Below, piece after piece: positions 45,140-53,998 of a stretch of DNA of 64,000 nt (position 1 is its first letter; every line of letters starts with the position of its first letter). The translations under genes and the position numbers were made by a program. The stretch is taken from NCBI GenBank assembly GCA_028284665.1, contig JANQRG010000005.1, positions 17,324 through 81,323 on the forward strand, given 5' to 3'. This stretch comes from Croceivirga sp. Lineage in GTDB: Bacteria; Bacteroidota; Bacteroidia; Flavobacteriales; Flavobacteriaceae. The notes under the pieces are model-generated. The model ran no database searches and was not told the DNA's origin. It saw only the letters and a list, made by a program, of their open reading frames with translations.

Positions 45140-46350
45140 TGCAAGAAGCCCCCGCAAAAAATAAAAGGGCTTTTAGTGAAGTTCCGCGTGTTATTGGTCA
45201 TGTTACGGGAAAAAGTACAGGACCTACTGTAGTTTTCTTTGGAGGGATTCACGGGAACGAGCCCGCCGGGGTGATTGCCCTTCAACGTGTTTTTTCTCGA
45301 TTGGAAGCCATATCACCGGAGCAGTATACCGGAGAGTGTTTTGGGATCACCGGGAACCTTCCTGCCTTCTCAAAGAAAGTACGTTTTGTAGATGAAGACC
45401 TTAATCGTATTTGGTTTCTGCACAGGTTGGAAGGTCTTCGTGAAGGCAGGAAAGACCAAAGTGTGGAAGCTCAGGAAATGCTTGTGCTTTACAAATTGGT
45501 AACTGAGATTTTGGAGACTGCATCACCCCCCTTTTATTTTATTGATTTGCATACCACATCGGGGGCGACTCAACCCTTTATTGTGGTTAATGATAGTTTA
45601 CTTAACCGAAAGTTTACAGCTAGTTATCCTTTACCTGTTATTTTAGGGATAGAAGAATATCTTACCGGTGCTTTGCTTAGTTATATTAACGAGTTGGGAT
45701 ATGTAGCTTTTGGGTATGAGAGCGGGGAACATGAAGATCCTGCGGCAATTGTTAATGCCGAAAATTTTATATGGTATACTTTAGGGTTGACCGGATTTCA
45801 TCCTTTTTCCGAAGTAGAAATGAAGCAGGCCAGGGCTAAGTTGTATCAATCCGGTGAAACGACCAGGCGATTTTACGAGATCTATCATCAATACCTCATA
45901 CAACAAGGGGCATATTTCAAAATGATACCTGGTTTTGAGAATTTTCAAGTAGTACCCAAAGGACAGGCAATAGCTGTAAATGGGCATGGAAATATCATTA
46001 CCAAAAAAGAACGACAGCTTTTCATGCCGCTATATCAGGAAAAAGGAAGGGAAGGATTTTACTATATACGGGGCGTACCCAAATTTTTCCTTTGGTTATC
46101 CAAGTATCTACGAAAACTAAAGGCAGATACGTTATTAGTAGCATTCCCGGGAATTCGGTGGGCCTCTTCAAAAAAAGAAGCCATACTGGTGGATCGACGT
46201 ATTGCCCGATTCTTTGCAAAATCTATTTTTCATTTACTCGGATATCGTACGCGGGAGGCGGGGAAACATCTCTTTATCCTCAAAAATCGGGAACGTAGCT
46301 CCCGAAACGCAGAATACGGCAATGCTATTTGGCAAAAAAAAAGGCCCTGA
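45139..46350 (+). CDS. Succinylglutamate desuccinylase/aspartoacylase family protein
   Basis: 403 residues, ATG overlapping the previous stop (TGATG). Zinc site of the M14-like AstE/AspA family: GGIHGNEPAG (His, Glu), DEDLNRIWF, and FIDLHTTSG (His). The C-terminal third is extended and basic compared with aspartoacylases. It would cleave an N-acyl or amide bond, so it may hydrolyse the product of the ligase just upstream, or process the same substrate. Transcribed from the same Fnr-like promoter. The last codon pairs into a terminator for the opposite strand. Confidence 0.82.
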   Translation: MQEAPAKNKRAFSEVPRVIGHVTGKSTGPTVVFFGGIHGNEPAGVIALQRVFSRLEAISPEQYTGECFGITGNLPAFSKKVRFVDEDLNRIWFLHRLEGLREGRKDQSVEAQEMLVLYKLVTEILETASPPFYFIDLHTTSGATQPFIVVNDSLLNRKFTASYPLPVILGIEEYLTGALLSYINELGYVAFGYESGEHEDPAAIVNAENFIWYTLGLTGFHPFSEVEMKQARAKLYQSGETTRRFYEIYHQYLIQQGAYFKMIPGFENFQVVPKGQAIAVNGHGNIITKKERQLFMPLYQEKGREGFYYIRGVPKFFLWLSKYLRKLKADTLLVAFPGIRWASSKKEAILVDRRIARFFAKSIFHLLGYRTREAGKHLFILKNRERSSRNAEYGNAIWQKKRP

Positions 46351-46369
46351 AGTAAACTACTCCAGGACC
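46334..46369 (-). terminator. Intrinsic terminator of tonB, overlapping the end of the aspartoacylase-like gene
   Basis: A 12-bp stem: GGCCCTGAAGTA (46343-46354) with TACTCCAGGACC (46358-46369), two G-U pairs, 3-nt loop. The minus strand then runs into nine T (A 46334-46342). It lies 23 nt past the tonB stop and its stem and A run include the last codons of the plus-strand gene, which ends at 46350. Confidence 0.88.
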
Positions 46370-46392
46370 CTAAATGCATGTTATGCAACCCA

Positions 46393-47118
46393 CTACTGCA
46401 TCACAAAGTTTATTGGGATACTATAACCTACTTTGGCCGGACGTCCTCTTTGCTGTCCAGGCTTCATTTGAGGCAATGAAGCGATAATTCGGACGGCTTC
46501 ATCCTCTAACAGCTTGTCCGGACCTCTTTTTCTAATATTAGATACTTTTCCTTTAGTATCAATTTCAAATTGTATAAATACTCTTCCTTTAATACCTAAC
46601 TCAAGAGCGGTCTTGGGATAGCTAAAGTTGTCTTTGATGTGTTCCTGTACTTTTTTAGCGAAACAGGTCTTTCGTTCAGCTTCCGTGGCCAGATCCTCGC
46701 ATCCTGGGAAAACCGGGACACGTTCGATAACGGCAAAGGGTACGGAAATATCATCTTCTACCTCTCCCACATCTACGTCGTCAACGCTTACCACCGCGTC
46801 CTCCACAAAAGTATCCTGGCTACTCTCGGTACTTTCAATGACGGTTTCTTCTACCTCTTCGATGTCTTCCACAATCTCGATAACTTCCGGAGCTGCCGGA
46901 GGTGGAGGAGGTGGGGCTGTACGAAGCATTTGCGTTACGGGAACTTCTTCACTCATATCATCTGATACATCTAATACGTTGACGAACTCTTGATCTGACG
47001 CATAGGTCTTATGCTCTAAAAGACGCCAAGTGGCAAATAGTACTATAGCTAGCCCAATTACAAAATAAAGGCTACTATTTCGATTTAAATCTGCTTTTGG
47101 GTTTTTCTTGGGTTCCAT
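46393..47118 (-). CDS. Energy transducer TonB family protein
   Basis: About 241 residues from ATG 47118 (MEPKKNPKADLNRNSSLYFV); ATG 47130 lies only about 6 nt behind the predicted transcript start. One N-terminal membrane helix, a Pro/Glu/Val-rich spacer (PPPPPPAAPEVIEIVEDIEE), then the TonB C-terminal domain (IKGRVFIQFEIDTKGKVSNI, with LLEDEAVRIIASLPQMKPG). It couples the proton gradient to outer-membrane receptors. An Fnr-like box precedes it, which is unusual for tonB. No exbB/exbD is adjacent. Confidence 0.9.
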   Translation of the reverse strand: MEPKKNPKADLNRNSSLYFVIGLAIVLFATWRLLEHKTYASDQEFVNVLDVSDDMSEEVPVTQMLRTAPPPPPPAAPEVIEIVEDIEEVEETVIESTESSQDTFVEDAVVSVDDVDVGEVEDDISVPFAVIERVPVFPGCEDLATEAERKTCFAKKVQEHIKDNFSYPKTALELGIKGRVFIQFEIDTKGKVSNIRKRGPDKLLEDEAVRIIASLPQMKPGQQRGRPAKVGYSIPINFVMQ

Positions 47119-47140
47119 GACATTTGGCATTTAATATTGA

Positions 47141-47183
47141 TAAAAGTAGAATTATCAATGCCCACAAAACATGATATTTATCA
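47141..47183 (-). promoter_or_regulatory. Fnr-like box and -7 element for tonB
   Basis: TGATATTTATCA at 47172-47183, 23 nt, then TACTTTTA (47148-47141, 7/8). Predicted start near 47136, 18 nt before the ATG at 47118. Confidence 0.72.
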
Positions 47184-47219
47184 AGTTTTGAATTTTTGCG
47201 CTATTTTTTTGTGAAATCA

Positions 47220-47617
47220 CTAATCACTTACGAAAAGGTTTTCTTTGGAGTTCTTAAATAAACGGGTCGTTAAATGGAGCGCTATCCGAATTCGATCTGC
47301 GCTTGTATCGCTAATATGTGTTTTGAAATATCCCGGCTTTATGGAAATGCCTTTATCTAAGTTACGGCCCGCTCCAACAAAGAATCGGTTCTGGTCAATA
47401 TGGGGTGAATCAAAAGTTAAGAAAGGCTCATCCGAACAACAAAAATACAAATTGTGGGTGATCCCTATCCGGTAGTGAAGCCGATAGCGCCACCTGTTTT
47501 TAGGATAGTGTTTTTCGAACTGGTAACCCAACGGTGTTCAATGTGGACTACCCAGGAATCTTGTGTGGGGATGCATCTTTTTTGATTAGCGGGAGCAAAT
47601 TCCTGCCTGGAAGGAAT
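47220..47617 (-). pseudogene. DUF2490-like remnant, frameshifted and 5'-truncated
   Basis: The 3' part (47220-47531) is open and reads like the C-terminal half of a DUF2490 outer-membrane protein: RWRYRLHYRIGITHNLYFCC, SDEPF, then DQNRFFVGAGRNLDKGISIK and a closing GY strand. The matching upstream piece (QDSWVVHIEHR) is in another frame, ending at 47531. One missing base in the short T run at about 47529-47532 would join them as IEHRLGYQFEKHYP. The N-terminal half of the family, including the signal peptide, is absent before the next promoter. A decayed gene; a sequencing error could explain the frameshift but not the truncation. Confidence 0.65.
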
Positions 47618-47694
47618 TCAAAGTATAACATTGGTCATAATTTACTACCTATCCTCCGGATACGGCTTAGAAAACGAACATTGCGATTGATAAC

Positions 47695-47737
47695 TGACAT
47701 CCGTCATGTTTTGCATTGGATACTCCGCTTACTTTTG
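47695..47737 (+). promoter_or_regulatory. Fnr-like box and -7 element for the usp-SLC13 transcript
   Basis: TGACATCCGTCA at 47695-47706, 23 nt, then TACTTTTG (47730-47737, perfect match to TAnnTTTG). Predicted start near 47742, 34 nt before the ATG at 47776. Confidence 0.72.
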
Positions 47738-47775
47738 AATGGAAATTGATCGTCTAACAGAAAATTTCAATAGGT

Positions 47776-48567
47776 ATGAGTTTGATAAAAAAAATCTTGG
47801 TTCCGTTTGATTTTACGGAGCCTGCAATTGCCGCTTTGGATTACGCTTTGAACTTTGTCGGATTTCAGCGACCAATTCAGGTAAATGCACTTTATGCAAG
47901 TACGTTCCCGGTAACCGAAAATGACCGGAAAACCACCATGGAAAATTTCGCGAAGGTGGTAACCTCTCTCAATAGACGTACCCATTTGCATCCGGAACTC
48001 ATCATTACCGAAGGGGATCTGGTAGAGACCGTGTTGATCACACGTAAAAACGAAAAGGCGGATTTGGTGATTATGGGCACTTTAGGGGACCGCAGTATTG
48101 AAGAAAATGTAACCAACACTTCTGAGTTGGTGCTGGAAGCGGATTGTCCCGTGATAACGGTTCCATTTGGTTCGGAAACTGCAACACCTAAGGAAATTGC
48201 ATTGGTCCTTGGCAAAGAAGAAATTGAGAATCCAAAGGTACTAAGCCTTCTTTTAGATATTGCCCGTACGTTTGATGCCAAAGTTCACGTACTCACAATA
48301 TATAAAGAGTCTATTTATGGTGAAAATGCGGTTGTAGAAACAAATGAGGAATCCCTAGAATACTATCTGGAGCATTTTTACGCCGAACACAATTTTGAAA
48401 AAAATCAGGACATCGAAAAAGGGATTTTGGAATACATAGAAGAAAAGGATATTGATCTTTTGACCATTTTACCCAGAAATCATGCGCAAAAGACCTCACC
48501 CTCCGAAGGTAGACTCACTAAATTATTAACCCTCCATTCCAGCGTTCCGGTGCTAACGTTGGATTAA
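47776..48567 (+). CDS. Universal stress protein, tandem UspA domains
   Basis: 263 residues. Domain 1: ILVPFDFTEPAIAALDYALN and MGTLGDRSIEENVTNTSELV. Domain 2 (EIALVLGKEEIENPKVLSLL onwards) is degenerate. Downstream of an Fnr-like promoter; the SLC13 gene starts 13 nt after its stop and is likely co-transcribed. Confidence 0.88.
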   Translation: MSLIKKILVPFDFTEPAIAALDYALNFVGFQRPIQVNALYASTFPVTENDRKTTMENFAKVVTSLNRRTHLHPELIITEGDLVETVLITRKNEKADLVIMGTLGDRSIEENVTNTSELVLEADCPVITVPFGSETATPKEIALVLGKEEIENPKVLSLLLDIARTFDAKVHVLTIYKESIYGENAVVETNEESLEYYLEHFYAEHNFEKNQDIEKGILEYIEEKDIDLLTILPRNHAQKTSPSEGRLTKLLTLHSSVPVLTLD

Positions 48568-48580
48568 GACCTAACCTTTA

Positions 48581-50419
48581 ATGGTTACACTATTAATAAT
48601 TCTGTTCATTACTATTGTCTTATTCATTTGGGGGAAGTTTCCACCGGATGTAGTGGCATTGATTTCAATGATCACCCTGTTTCTCACCGGGATTCTTACT
48701 GCTGAAGAGGCGCTGAGTGGATTTAGCAATGCCACAGTTATTATGATTGCCGCTTTGTTTATTATTGGTGAGGGGCTTTCCCGAACCGGATGGACGGCCC
48801 TGGCCGGGCAACGCTTTGTTAACTGGGCGGAAAAAAGTATCCCTAAGCTTTTGGTCATCGTGACCCTGGGGTCAGGGATCTTGTCTGGTTTTGTAAGCAA
48901 TACAGGGACCGTAGCGGCTTTATTACCCGTAACTGTTTCTGCCGCCTGGAGTGCGGGGACACTACCTTCTAAATTATTAATGCCGGTGGCTTTTGGCTCC
49001 AATACGGGAGGGTTGCTAACGCTAACGGGAACACCACCCAACATTATTGCCAGTAATGCTTTGGTAGAAAAAGGTCTCGAAGGATTCAGTTTTTTTGAAT
49101 TTGCGTTGATCGGTATTCCATTACTCCTTATTACGATATTCTATTTCAGATATATTGGGTATCGGCTGTTGCCTGCACATGAAACCCAAGAACGTCCTGC
49201 GGATATTGATGCTGAAATGCATAAATGGATTGAGAACTACAGTATTGGTGATAATCTCTATCGGCTTCGTATTCGTTCCATGTCGCCATTGATCAACACC
49301 AAAATTGGCGATTGGAATTTTGAGGACGAACATCACGTGTCTGTAATGCGGCTAAAGCGGCGACATCCCAGTCGGTTGCAACAACGAGTGCCGTTGTTTG
49401 TAGAATTGCCAGATCCGGATACGGAAATGCGGTACCACGATATTATTACTGTCAAAGGTGCCCCGGAAGATGTGGATAAACTGGTGCTCAAATTTGCTTT
49501 GGGGGTAATTCCGAATCCCGCTGAAATGGATGACCTAAAAAACGAATTGATCACTCAGGAAGTGGGGATGGCAGAAATGTTTATTGCTCCCAATTCCGTA
49601 TTGGTTGGACGTGTTATCAATTTGGGACATTATCTAAAACAGACCGGGGTGCAGTTGTTGGCCGCCTCCAGAGACAATCGTCCTTTATCCGGAAGAATAA
49701 AGATGGAGGCGGGTGATGCCTTTGTGATCCGGGGTACATGGGAAAACATCGAGAATTTACAATCACTTTACGAGAATTTGGTGATCTCTGGCAGACCTGA
49801 GGCCCTATCCAAAGACGTATCGACCTTAAATGTCAAAAGCTATATTGCAATGGGCACCTTGGTGTTGATGATATTGCTTCTGGTTTTCAACGTGTTACCC
49901 GGAGCTATGGCGGCATTGATTTGTGCCGGTATTATGATGATCACCCGATGTGTTCCTATTGCCAAAGCCTATAAAGGTATTAGTTGGACCAGCGTGGTGA
50001 TGATCGCTGCAATGATCCCTATGGGCCTTGCGCTACAAAAGACCGGTGCAGCACAAATGGCTGCTGATGGGCTGGTAAGTGCTTTGGGAAGTGTGCATCC
50101 CACAGCGCTTTTGGCCGGTATATTCCTGTTGACAACGGCTTTTAGCCAAACGATCAATAACTCTGCTACTGCTGTGTTGATGGCGCCTATTGCCTTCATT
50201 GCAGCAAGTTCTTTGGGGGTGTCCCCAAAACCCTATTTAATCACGGTGGCGGTAAGTGCCTCTACGGCATTTCTGACCCCTGTTGGAACGACAACTAACG
50301 CCATGGTACTAACTGCTGGCGGGTATACATTTTTAGATTATGTAAAGGTGGGAGGACCACTGTTGCTACTGTTTTTTATTGCAACACTCTTATTAGTACC
50401 ACTAATATGGTCATTTTAA
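48581..50419 (+). CDS. SLC13-type permease with two RCK-C (TrkA-C) domains
   Basis: 612 residues. Membrane half-repeats flank two cytoplasmic RCK-C domains (about 205-290 and 295-390). Transport signatures are SNTGTVAALLPVTVSAAW with LTGTPPNIIASNAL in the first half, and NNSATAVLMAPIAFIAASSL with TPVGTTTNAMVLTAGGY in the second. SLC13/DASS carriers move dicarboxylates, sulfate or citrate with Na+; TrkA-C domains are typical of the bacterial SLC13 branch whose substrate is often sulfate or dicarboxylate. Substrate unresolved. Located between usp and the PEP carboxykinase gene. Confidence 0.87.
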   Translation: MVTLLIILFITIVLFIWGKFPPDVVALISMITLFLTGILTAEEALSGFSNATVIMIAALFIIGEGLSRTGWTALAGQRFVNWAEKSIPKLLVIVTLGSGILSGFVSNTGTVAALLPVTVSAAWSAGTLPSKLLMPVAFGSNTGGLLTLTGTPPNIIASNALVEKGLEGFSFFEFALIGIPLLLITIFYFRYIGYRLLPAHETQERPADIDAEMHKWIENYSIGDNLYRLRIRSMSPLINTKIGDWNFEDEHHVSVMRLKRRHPSRLQQRVPLFVELPDPDTEMRYHDIITVKGAPEDVDKLVLKFALGVIPNPAEMDDLKNELITQEVGMAEMFIAPNSVLVGRVINLGHYLKQTGVQLLAASRDNRPLSGRIKMEAGDAFVIRGTWENIENLQSLYENLVISGRPEALSKDVSTLNVKSYIAMGTLVLMILLLVFNVLPGAMAALICAGIMMITRCVPIAKAYKGISWTSVVMIAAMIPMGLALQKTGAAQMAADGLVSALGSVHPTALLAGIFLLTTAFSQTINNSATAVLMAPIAFIAASSLGVSPKPYLITVAVSASTAFLTPVGTTTNAMVLTAGGYTFLDYVKVGGPLLLLFFIATLLLVPLIWSF

Positions 50420-50445
50420 GAAATATCGATTTAGGATTTTAACGC

Positions 50446-52317
50446 ATGGAAACTTTATTAAAAACGAAAATCATGGAAACGAAAGACAAACTAGATGTGA
50501 AACATACTGCCCTCAAGAACTGGGTTGCTGAGGTAGCGGCAAAATGTCAACCAGATGAAATTTATTGGTGTGATGGCTCACAAGAAGAGTACGACCGACT
50601 TGCTCAGAAACTTGTAGATAAAGGTACTTTTACACGTCTTAATCCGGAGAAAAGACCAAATAGCTTTGCTTGTTTCTCTGATCCTAGTGATGTAGCTAGA
50701 GTGGAAGATAAGACCTTTATCTGTAGTAGAAGAAAAGAAGATGCCGGGCCAACAAACAACTGGATGGCGCCTAAAGAAATGAAAGCTACTTTAGACCCAT
50801 TATTTGAAGGTTGTATGAAGGGACGTACTATGTATGTCATTCCCTTTTGTATGGGGCCTTTAGGCTCTGATATTTCTCAAATTGGTGTTGAAATTACAGA
50901 TTCAGAGTATGTAGTGGTGAATATGCGCATTATGACCCGTATGGGCGTTGATGCCCTTAATCAAATGGGCACTGATGGGGAATATATCAAGTGTTTGCAT
51001 ACAGTGGGTGCTCCTCTTGAAGAAGGACAAGAAGATGCATTATGGCCATGTAACCCAACAGTGAAATATATTGTTCACTATCCGGAGGAAAGAAGTATTG
51101 TTTCGTATGGTTCTGGTTACGGGGGTAACGCATTGTTAGGTAAAAAATGTTTTGCACTTCGTATAGCTTCTGTAATGGCCCGCGACGAAGGATGGTTAGC
51201 AGAGCACATGCTAATTATGGGAGCAAAAAGCCCGGAAGGAGAAAAAACATATGTGGCAGCGGCTTTCCCAAGCGCCTGTGGTAAAACGAACTTCGCAATG
51301 CTGATTCCTCCTAAAGGAACGGAAGGATGGGAGATCACTACAGTAGGTGATGATATCGCTTGGATCAAACCAGGACCTGATGGCAGATTGTACGCTATCA
51401 ATCCCGAAGCCGGTTACTTTGGTGTAGCACCGGGAACTAACTATAAAACTAACCCGAATGCGATGGAAACCATCAAGGAGAATAGTATCTTCACCAACGT
51501 TGGTATTACTCCTGACGGTGACGTATGGTGGGAAGGTATCGGTAGTGAAATGCCAGAAGGAACTATTAACTGGCATGGAAAAGTTCACGAAGCTGGTTCT
51601 GACGAAAAGGTAGCTCACCCTAACGCTCGTTTCACTTGCCCGGCAAGCCAATGTCCTAGTATTGATGAAAACTGGGAAGACCCACAGGGTGTTCCAATAA
51701 GCGCATTCATGGTAGGTGGTAGAAGAAGTTCTACTGTTCCATTGGTATATCAAGCTACAAACTGGAACTCTGGTGTATATGCCGCTTCAACAATCGGTTC
51801 TGAAATGACCGCTGCTGCTTTCGGACAGGTAGGTAAAGTGAGAAGAGACCCATTTGCAATGTTACCATTCTGTGGATACCACATGGCAGATTACTTCAAT
51901 CACTGGTTACAATTCGGTAGATCACTACAGAATCCTCCAAGAATGTTCGTAGTCAACTGGTTCAGAAAAGACCAGGACGGGAAGTTCCAATGGCCGGGAT
52001 TTGGTCAAAATATGAGAGTTCTTGAGTGGGTCATCAATAGAGTAAGAGGTAAAGCAGGGGCGGTAGAAAGCCCAATCGGTTGGATGCCTACTTACAATGA
52101 TATCAACTGGGACGGTCTTGATTTCTCTATTGAGCAATTTGATGAGATCATGGATATCGACCGTGAGCAATGGAAACAGGAAGTATTGGGACATGAAGAA
52201 CTCTTTGAAAAAATGTATGACAAACTTCCTAAAGAGTTCACGTTCATGAGAGAGTTATTACTTTCCAGCCTATGGAGATCTCCTGAAAAATGGGAACTAG
52301 CGCCGGAAAGGATTTAA
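50446..52317 (+). CDS. pckG: Phosphoenolpyruvate carboxykinase (GTP)
   Basis: 623 residues; an in-frame ATG at 50473 ([12 protein letters not shown]) is an alternative start. GTP-type marks: the P-loop region [12 protein letters not shown], metal site [31 protein letters not shown] in the substrate site, and [14 protein letters not shown]. It interconverts oxaloacetate and PEP; in fermenting Bacteroidota PEPCK can run towards oxaloacetate. It begins 27 nt after the SLC13 gene without a clear promoter between, so at least part of its transcription could come from the Fnr-like promoter upstream. Confidence 0.95.
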   Translation: METLLKTKIMETKDKLDVKHTALKNWVAEVAAKCQPDEIYWCDGSQEEYDRLAQKLVDKGTFTRLNPEKRPNSFACFSDPSDVARVEDKTFICSRRKEDAGPTNNWMAPKEMKATLDPLFEGCMKGRTMYVIPFCMGPLGSDISQIGVEITDSEYVVVNMRIMTRMGVDALNQMGTDGEYIKCLHTVGAPLEEGQEDALWPCNPTVKYIVHYPEERSIVSYGSGYGGNALLGKKCFALRIASVMARDEGWLAEHMLIMGAKSPEGEKTYVAAAFPSACGKTNFAMLIPPKGTEGWEITTVGDDIAWIKPGPDGRLYAINPEAGYFGVAPGTNYKTNPNAMETIKENSIFTNVGITPDGDVWWEGIGSEMPEGTINWHGKVHEAGSDEKVAHPNARFTCPASQCPSIDENWEDPQGVPISAFMVGGRRSSTVPLVYQATNWNSGVYAASTIGSEMTAAAFGQVGKVRRDPFAMLPFCGYHMADYFNHWLQFGRSLQNPPRMFVVNWFRKDQDGKFQWPGFGQNMRVLEWVINRVRGKAGAVESPIGWMPTYNDINWDGLDFSIEQFDEIMDIDREQWKQEVLGHEELFEKMYDKLPKEFTFMRELLLSSLWRSPEKWELAPERI

Positions 52318-52393
52318 CTTTACCATATCTTAGAGGACGATCCGCAAATGGATCAACACTATAGATTGGTAATCACGTTTAATTTTTAAGTTA

Positions 52394-53695
52394 ATGTTCC
52401 AAATAGAAAATTTGGGAGAGGCAATTATCAAATCCCCCCTGCAGTTAAGTACTGTTAGGGGGGACAATATCTTCAACTTTGTTGATGATAGTGACCAATT
52501 GGTCTATGACCTCTCTTTGGATACCTATACACAATGCCTGGAAAACCAGACGGAACCGAGATGTCTGGAAAAAGCAGGTCCCAGACAGCAAATCTACTTT
52601 GAACCTAAAGACACTACTGCGGCAATTGTAACCTGCGGTGGCTTATGTCCCGGGATCAATAATGTAATTCGCGGGGTGGTCATGGCGCTCCATTACTTTT
52701 ATGGGGTAAAACGAATTCTTGGAATTCCCTATGGATACGAAGGGCTAAACCCGGAAAAGGGCCACGGATTTATAGAATTAACGCCCGAAAAAGTAAAGGA
52801 TATTCATCAATTTGGAGGTACTATTTTGGGCTCATCCCGAGGGGCACAGGAAGATTCGGTAATGGTGGATACCATGGTCGATAACAATATCAACCTGTTA
52901 TTTGCGATTGGTGGTGACGGGACCTTAAAAGGGGTTGATGCCATTGGGGAAGAAATTAAGAAACGCGGACTAGATATTGCTGTTGTAGGAATACCCAAAA
53001 CCATTGACAATGATATTGATATCATTGATAAATCCTTTGGGTTTGAAACATCTTTTGACATTGCAAGCCCTATCCTGAGAGATGCTCATAATGAAGCCAA
53101 TGGGGCCTATAATGGGATTTCCATAGTGAAGCTCATGGGGAGAGACAGTGGTTTTATTGCTGCCTCTGCGGCATTGGCAATGCCCGTAGTCAATTTTGTA
53201 CTTATCCCCGAATTGAATTTCAATCTGTACGGCGAAAACGGTTTCTTAGAAACCCTTAAAAAGCGATTGGAGGCAAAACACCATGCTGTGATAGTTGTGG
53301 CTGAAGGCGCCGGGCAGCACCTGTTTGAAAAAGAAGAGATTCGCAAGGATGCTTCCGGAAATGTGCAACATGATGATATCGGTATTTTTCTTCGTGATAA
53401 AATAAAGGAATACTTTAGGGAGATTTACCCGGTAACCATTAAATATATTGATCCGAGCTATATTGTACGAAGTGCTGCCGCCAATTCCGGAGATAGTGTG
53501 TTTTGCAGTGGTCTGGCGTATCAGGCAGTTCATGGTGCAATGGCTGGAAAAACCAAGTTTGTAGTAGGGCGGGTAAACAATAAATTTGTGTACCTACCTA
53601 TTTCCGCGGTTACTTCTAAACGGAAAAAAATAGATCTGGAAAGTGAATTTTGGTTTGCAGTGCTTCAAAGTACGGGTCAGCCTTTTTTGATGTAA
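52394..53695 (+). CDS. pfkA: 6-phosphofructokinase, ATP-type signature of the PPi-PFK-like group
   Basis: 433 residues, longer than E. coli PfkA (320). N-terminal extension about 70 residues, then TCGGLCPGINNVIRG, GGDGTLKG (173-180), PKTIDNDI with Lys 202, and MGRDSGFIA. Gly at the fourth residue of GGDGT indicates ATP rather than PPi as donor, while Lys in PKTIDND is the PPi-PFK type; this mix is known from the plant/trypanosome ATP-PFK group. Phosphorylates fructose 6-phosphate in glycolysis. Directly downstream of pckG, giving paired control of opposite directions. Confidence 0.92.
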   Translation: MFQIENLGEAIIKSPLQLSTVRGDNIFNFVDDSDQLVYDLSLDTYTQCLENQTEPRCLEKAGPRQQIYFEPKDTTAAIVTCGGLCPGINNVIRGVVMALHYFYGVKRILGIPYGYEGLNPEKGHGFIELTPEKVKDIHQFGGTILGSSRGAQEDSVMVDTMVDNNINLLFAIGGDGTLKGVDAIGEEIKKRGLDIAVVGIPKTIDNDIDIIDKSFGFETSFDIASPILRDAHNEANGAYNGISIVKLMGRDSGFIAASAALAMPVVNFVLIPELNFNLYGENGFLETLKKRLEAKHHAVIVVAEGAGQHLFEKEEIRKDASGNVQHDDIGIFLRDKIKEYFREIYPVTIKYIDPSYIVRSAAANSGDSVFCSGLAYQAVHGAMAGKTKFVVGRVNNKFVYLPISAVTSKRKKIDLESEFWFAVLQSTGQPFLM

Positions 53696-53731
53696 TTCCT
53701 GTTATGGCATCCCGGGACATCAAAAAATCGA

Positions 53732-53881
53732 CTAAAATTGTAGGCCCAACATTTCAAAGAGACCTAAAAGGTCAAAGACGATGCAAATGGGAATTGCTAT
53801 CAAAATCACTACAAGGGCAAAGACCACTATTCTAAGAAAACTGTCTAAAAAGCTGGTGCTTAAAGAAGTAGTTTTGGCCAT
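53732..53881 (-). CDS. Small single-helix membrane protein, 49 residues
   Basis: ATG 53881 to TAG 53732. The N-terminus is polar (MAKTTSLSTSFLDSFLR), followed by a membrane helix (about residues 18-36) and a short hydrophobic tail ending GLQF. Codon use is normal and the reading frame fills a gap of 303 nt between pfkA and the sugar carrier. No family recognised. It could be a regulatory micro-membrane protein. Coding status is inferred from composition and helix only. Confidence 0.6.
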   Translation of the reverse strand: MAKTTSLSTSFLDSFLRIVVFALVVILIAIPICIVFDLLGLFEMLGLQF

Positions 53882-53998
53882 GGTTGTTTAAATTTCTTAT
53901 TACAATATAGTAATTTATTGGCAGATAGCGGGTTATCCGGTTTTCGATAAGACAGATCCAGGCTACTACTTCTTGTAGCATTGGCAAATGGTAGTACA

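Noticed and set aside
51211..51753. Long antisense frame inside pckG
   Set aside because: Shadow of the strongly conserved plus-strand gene; no domain recognised.
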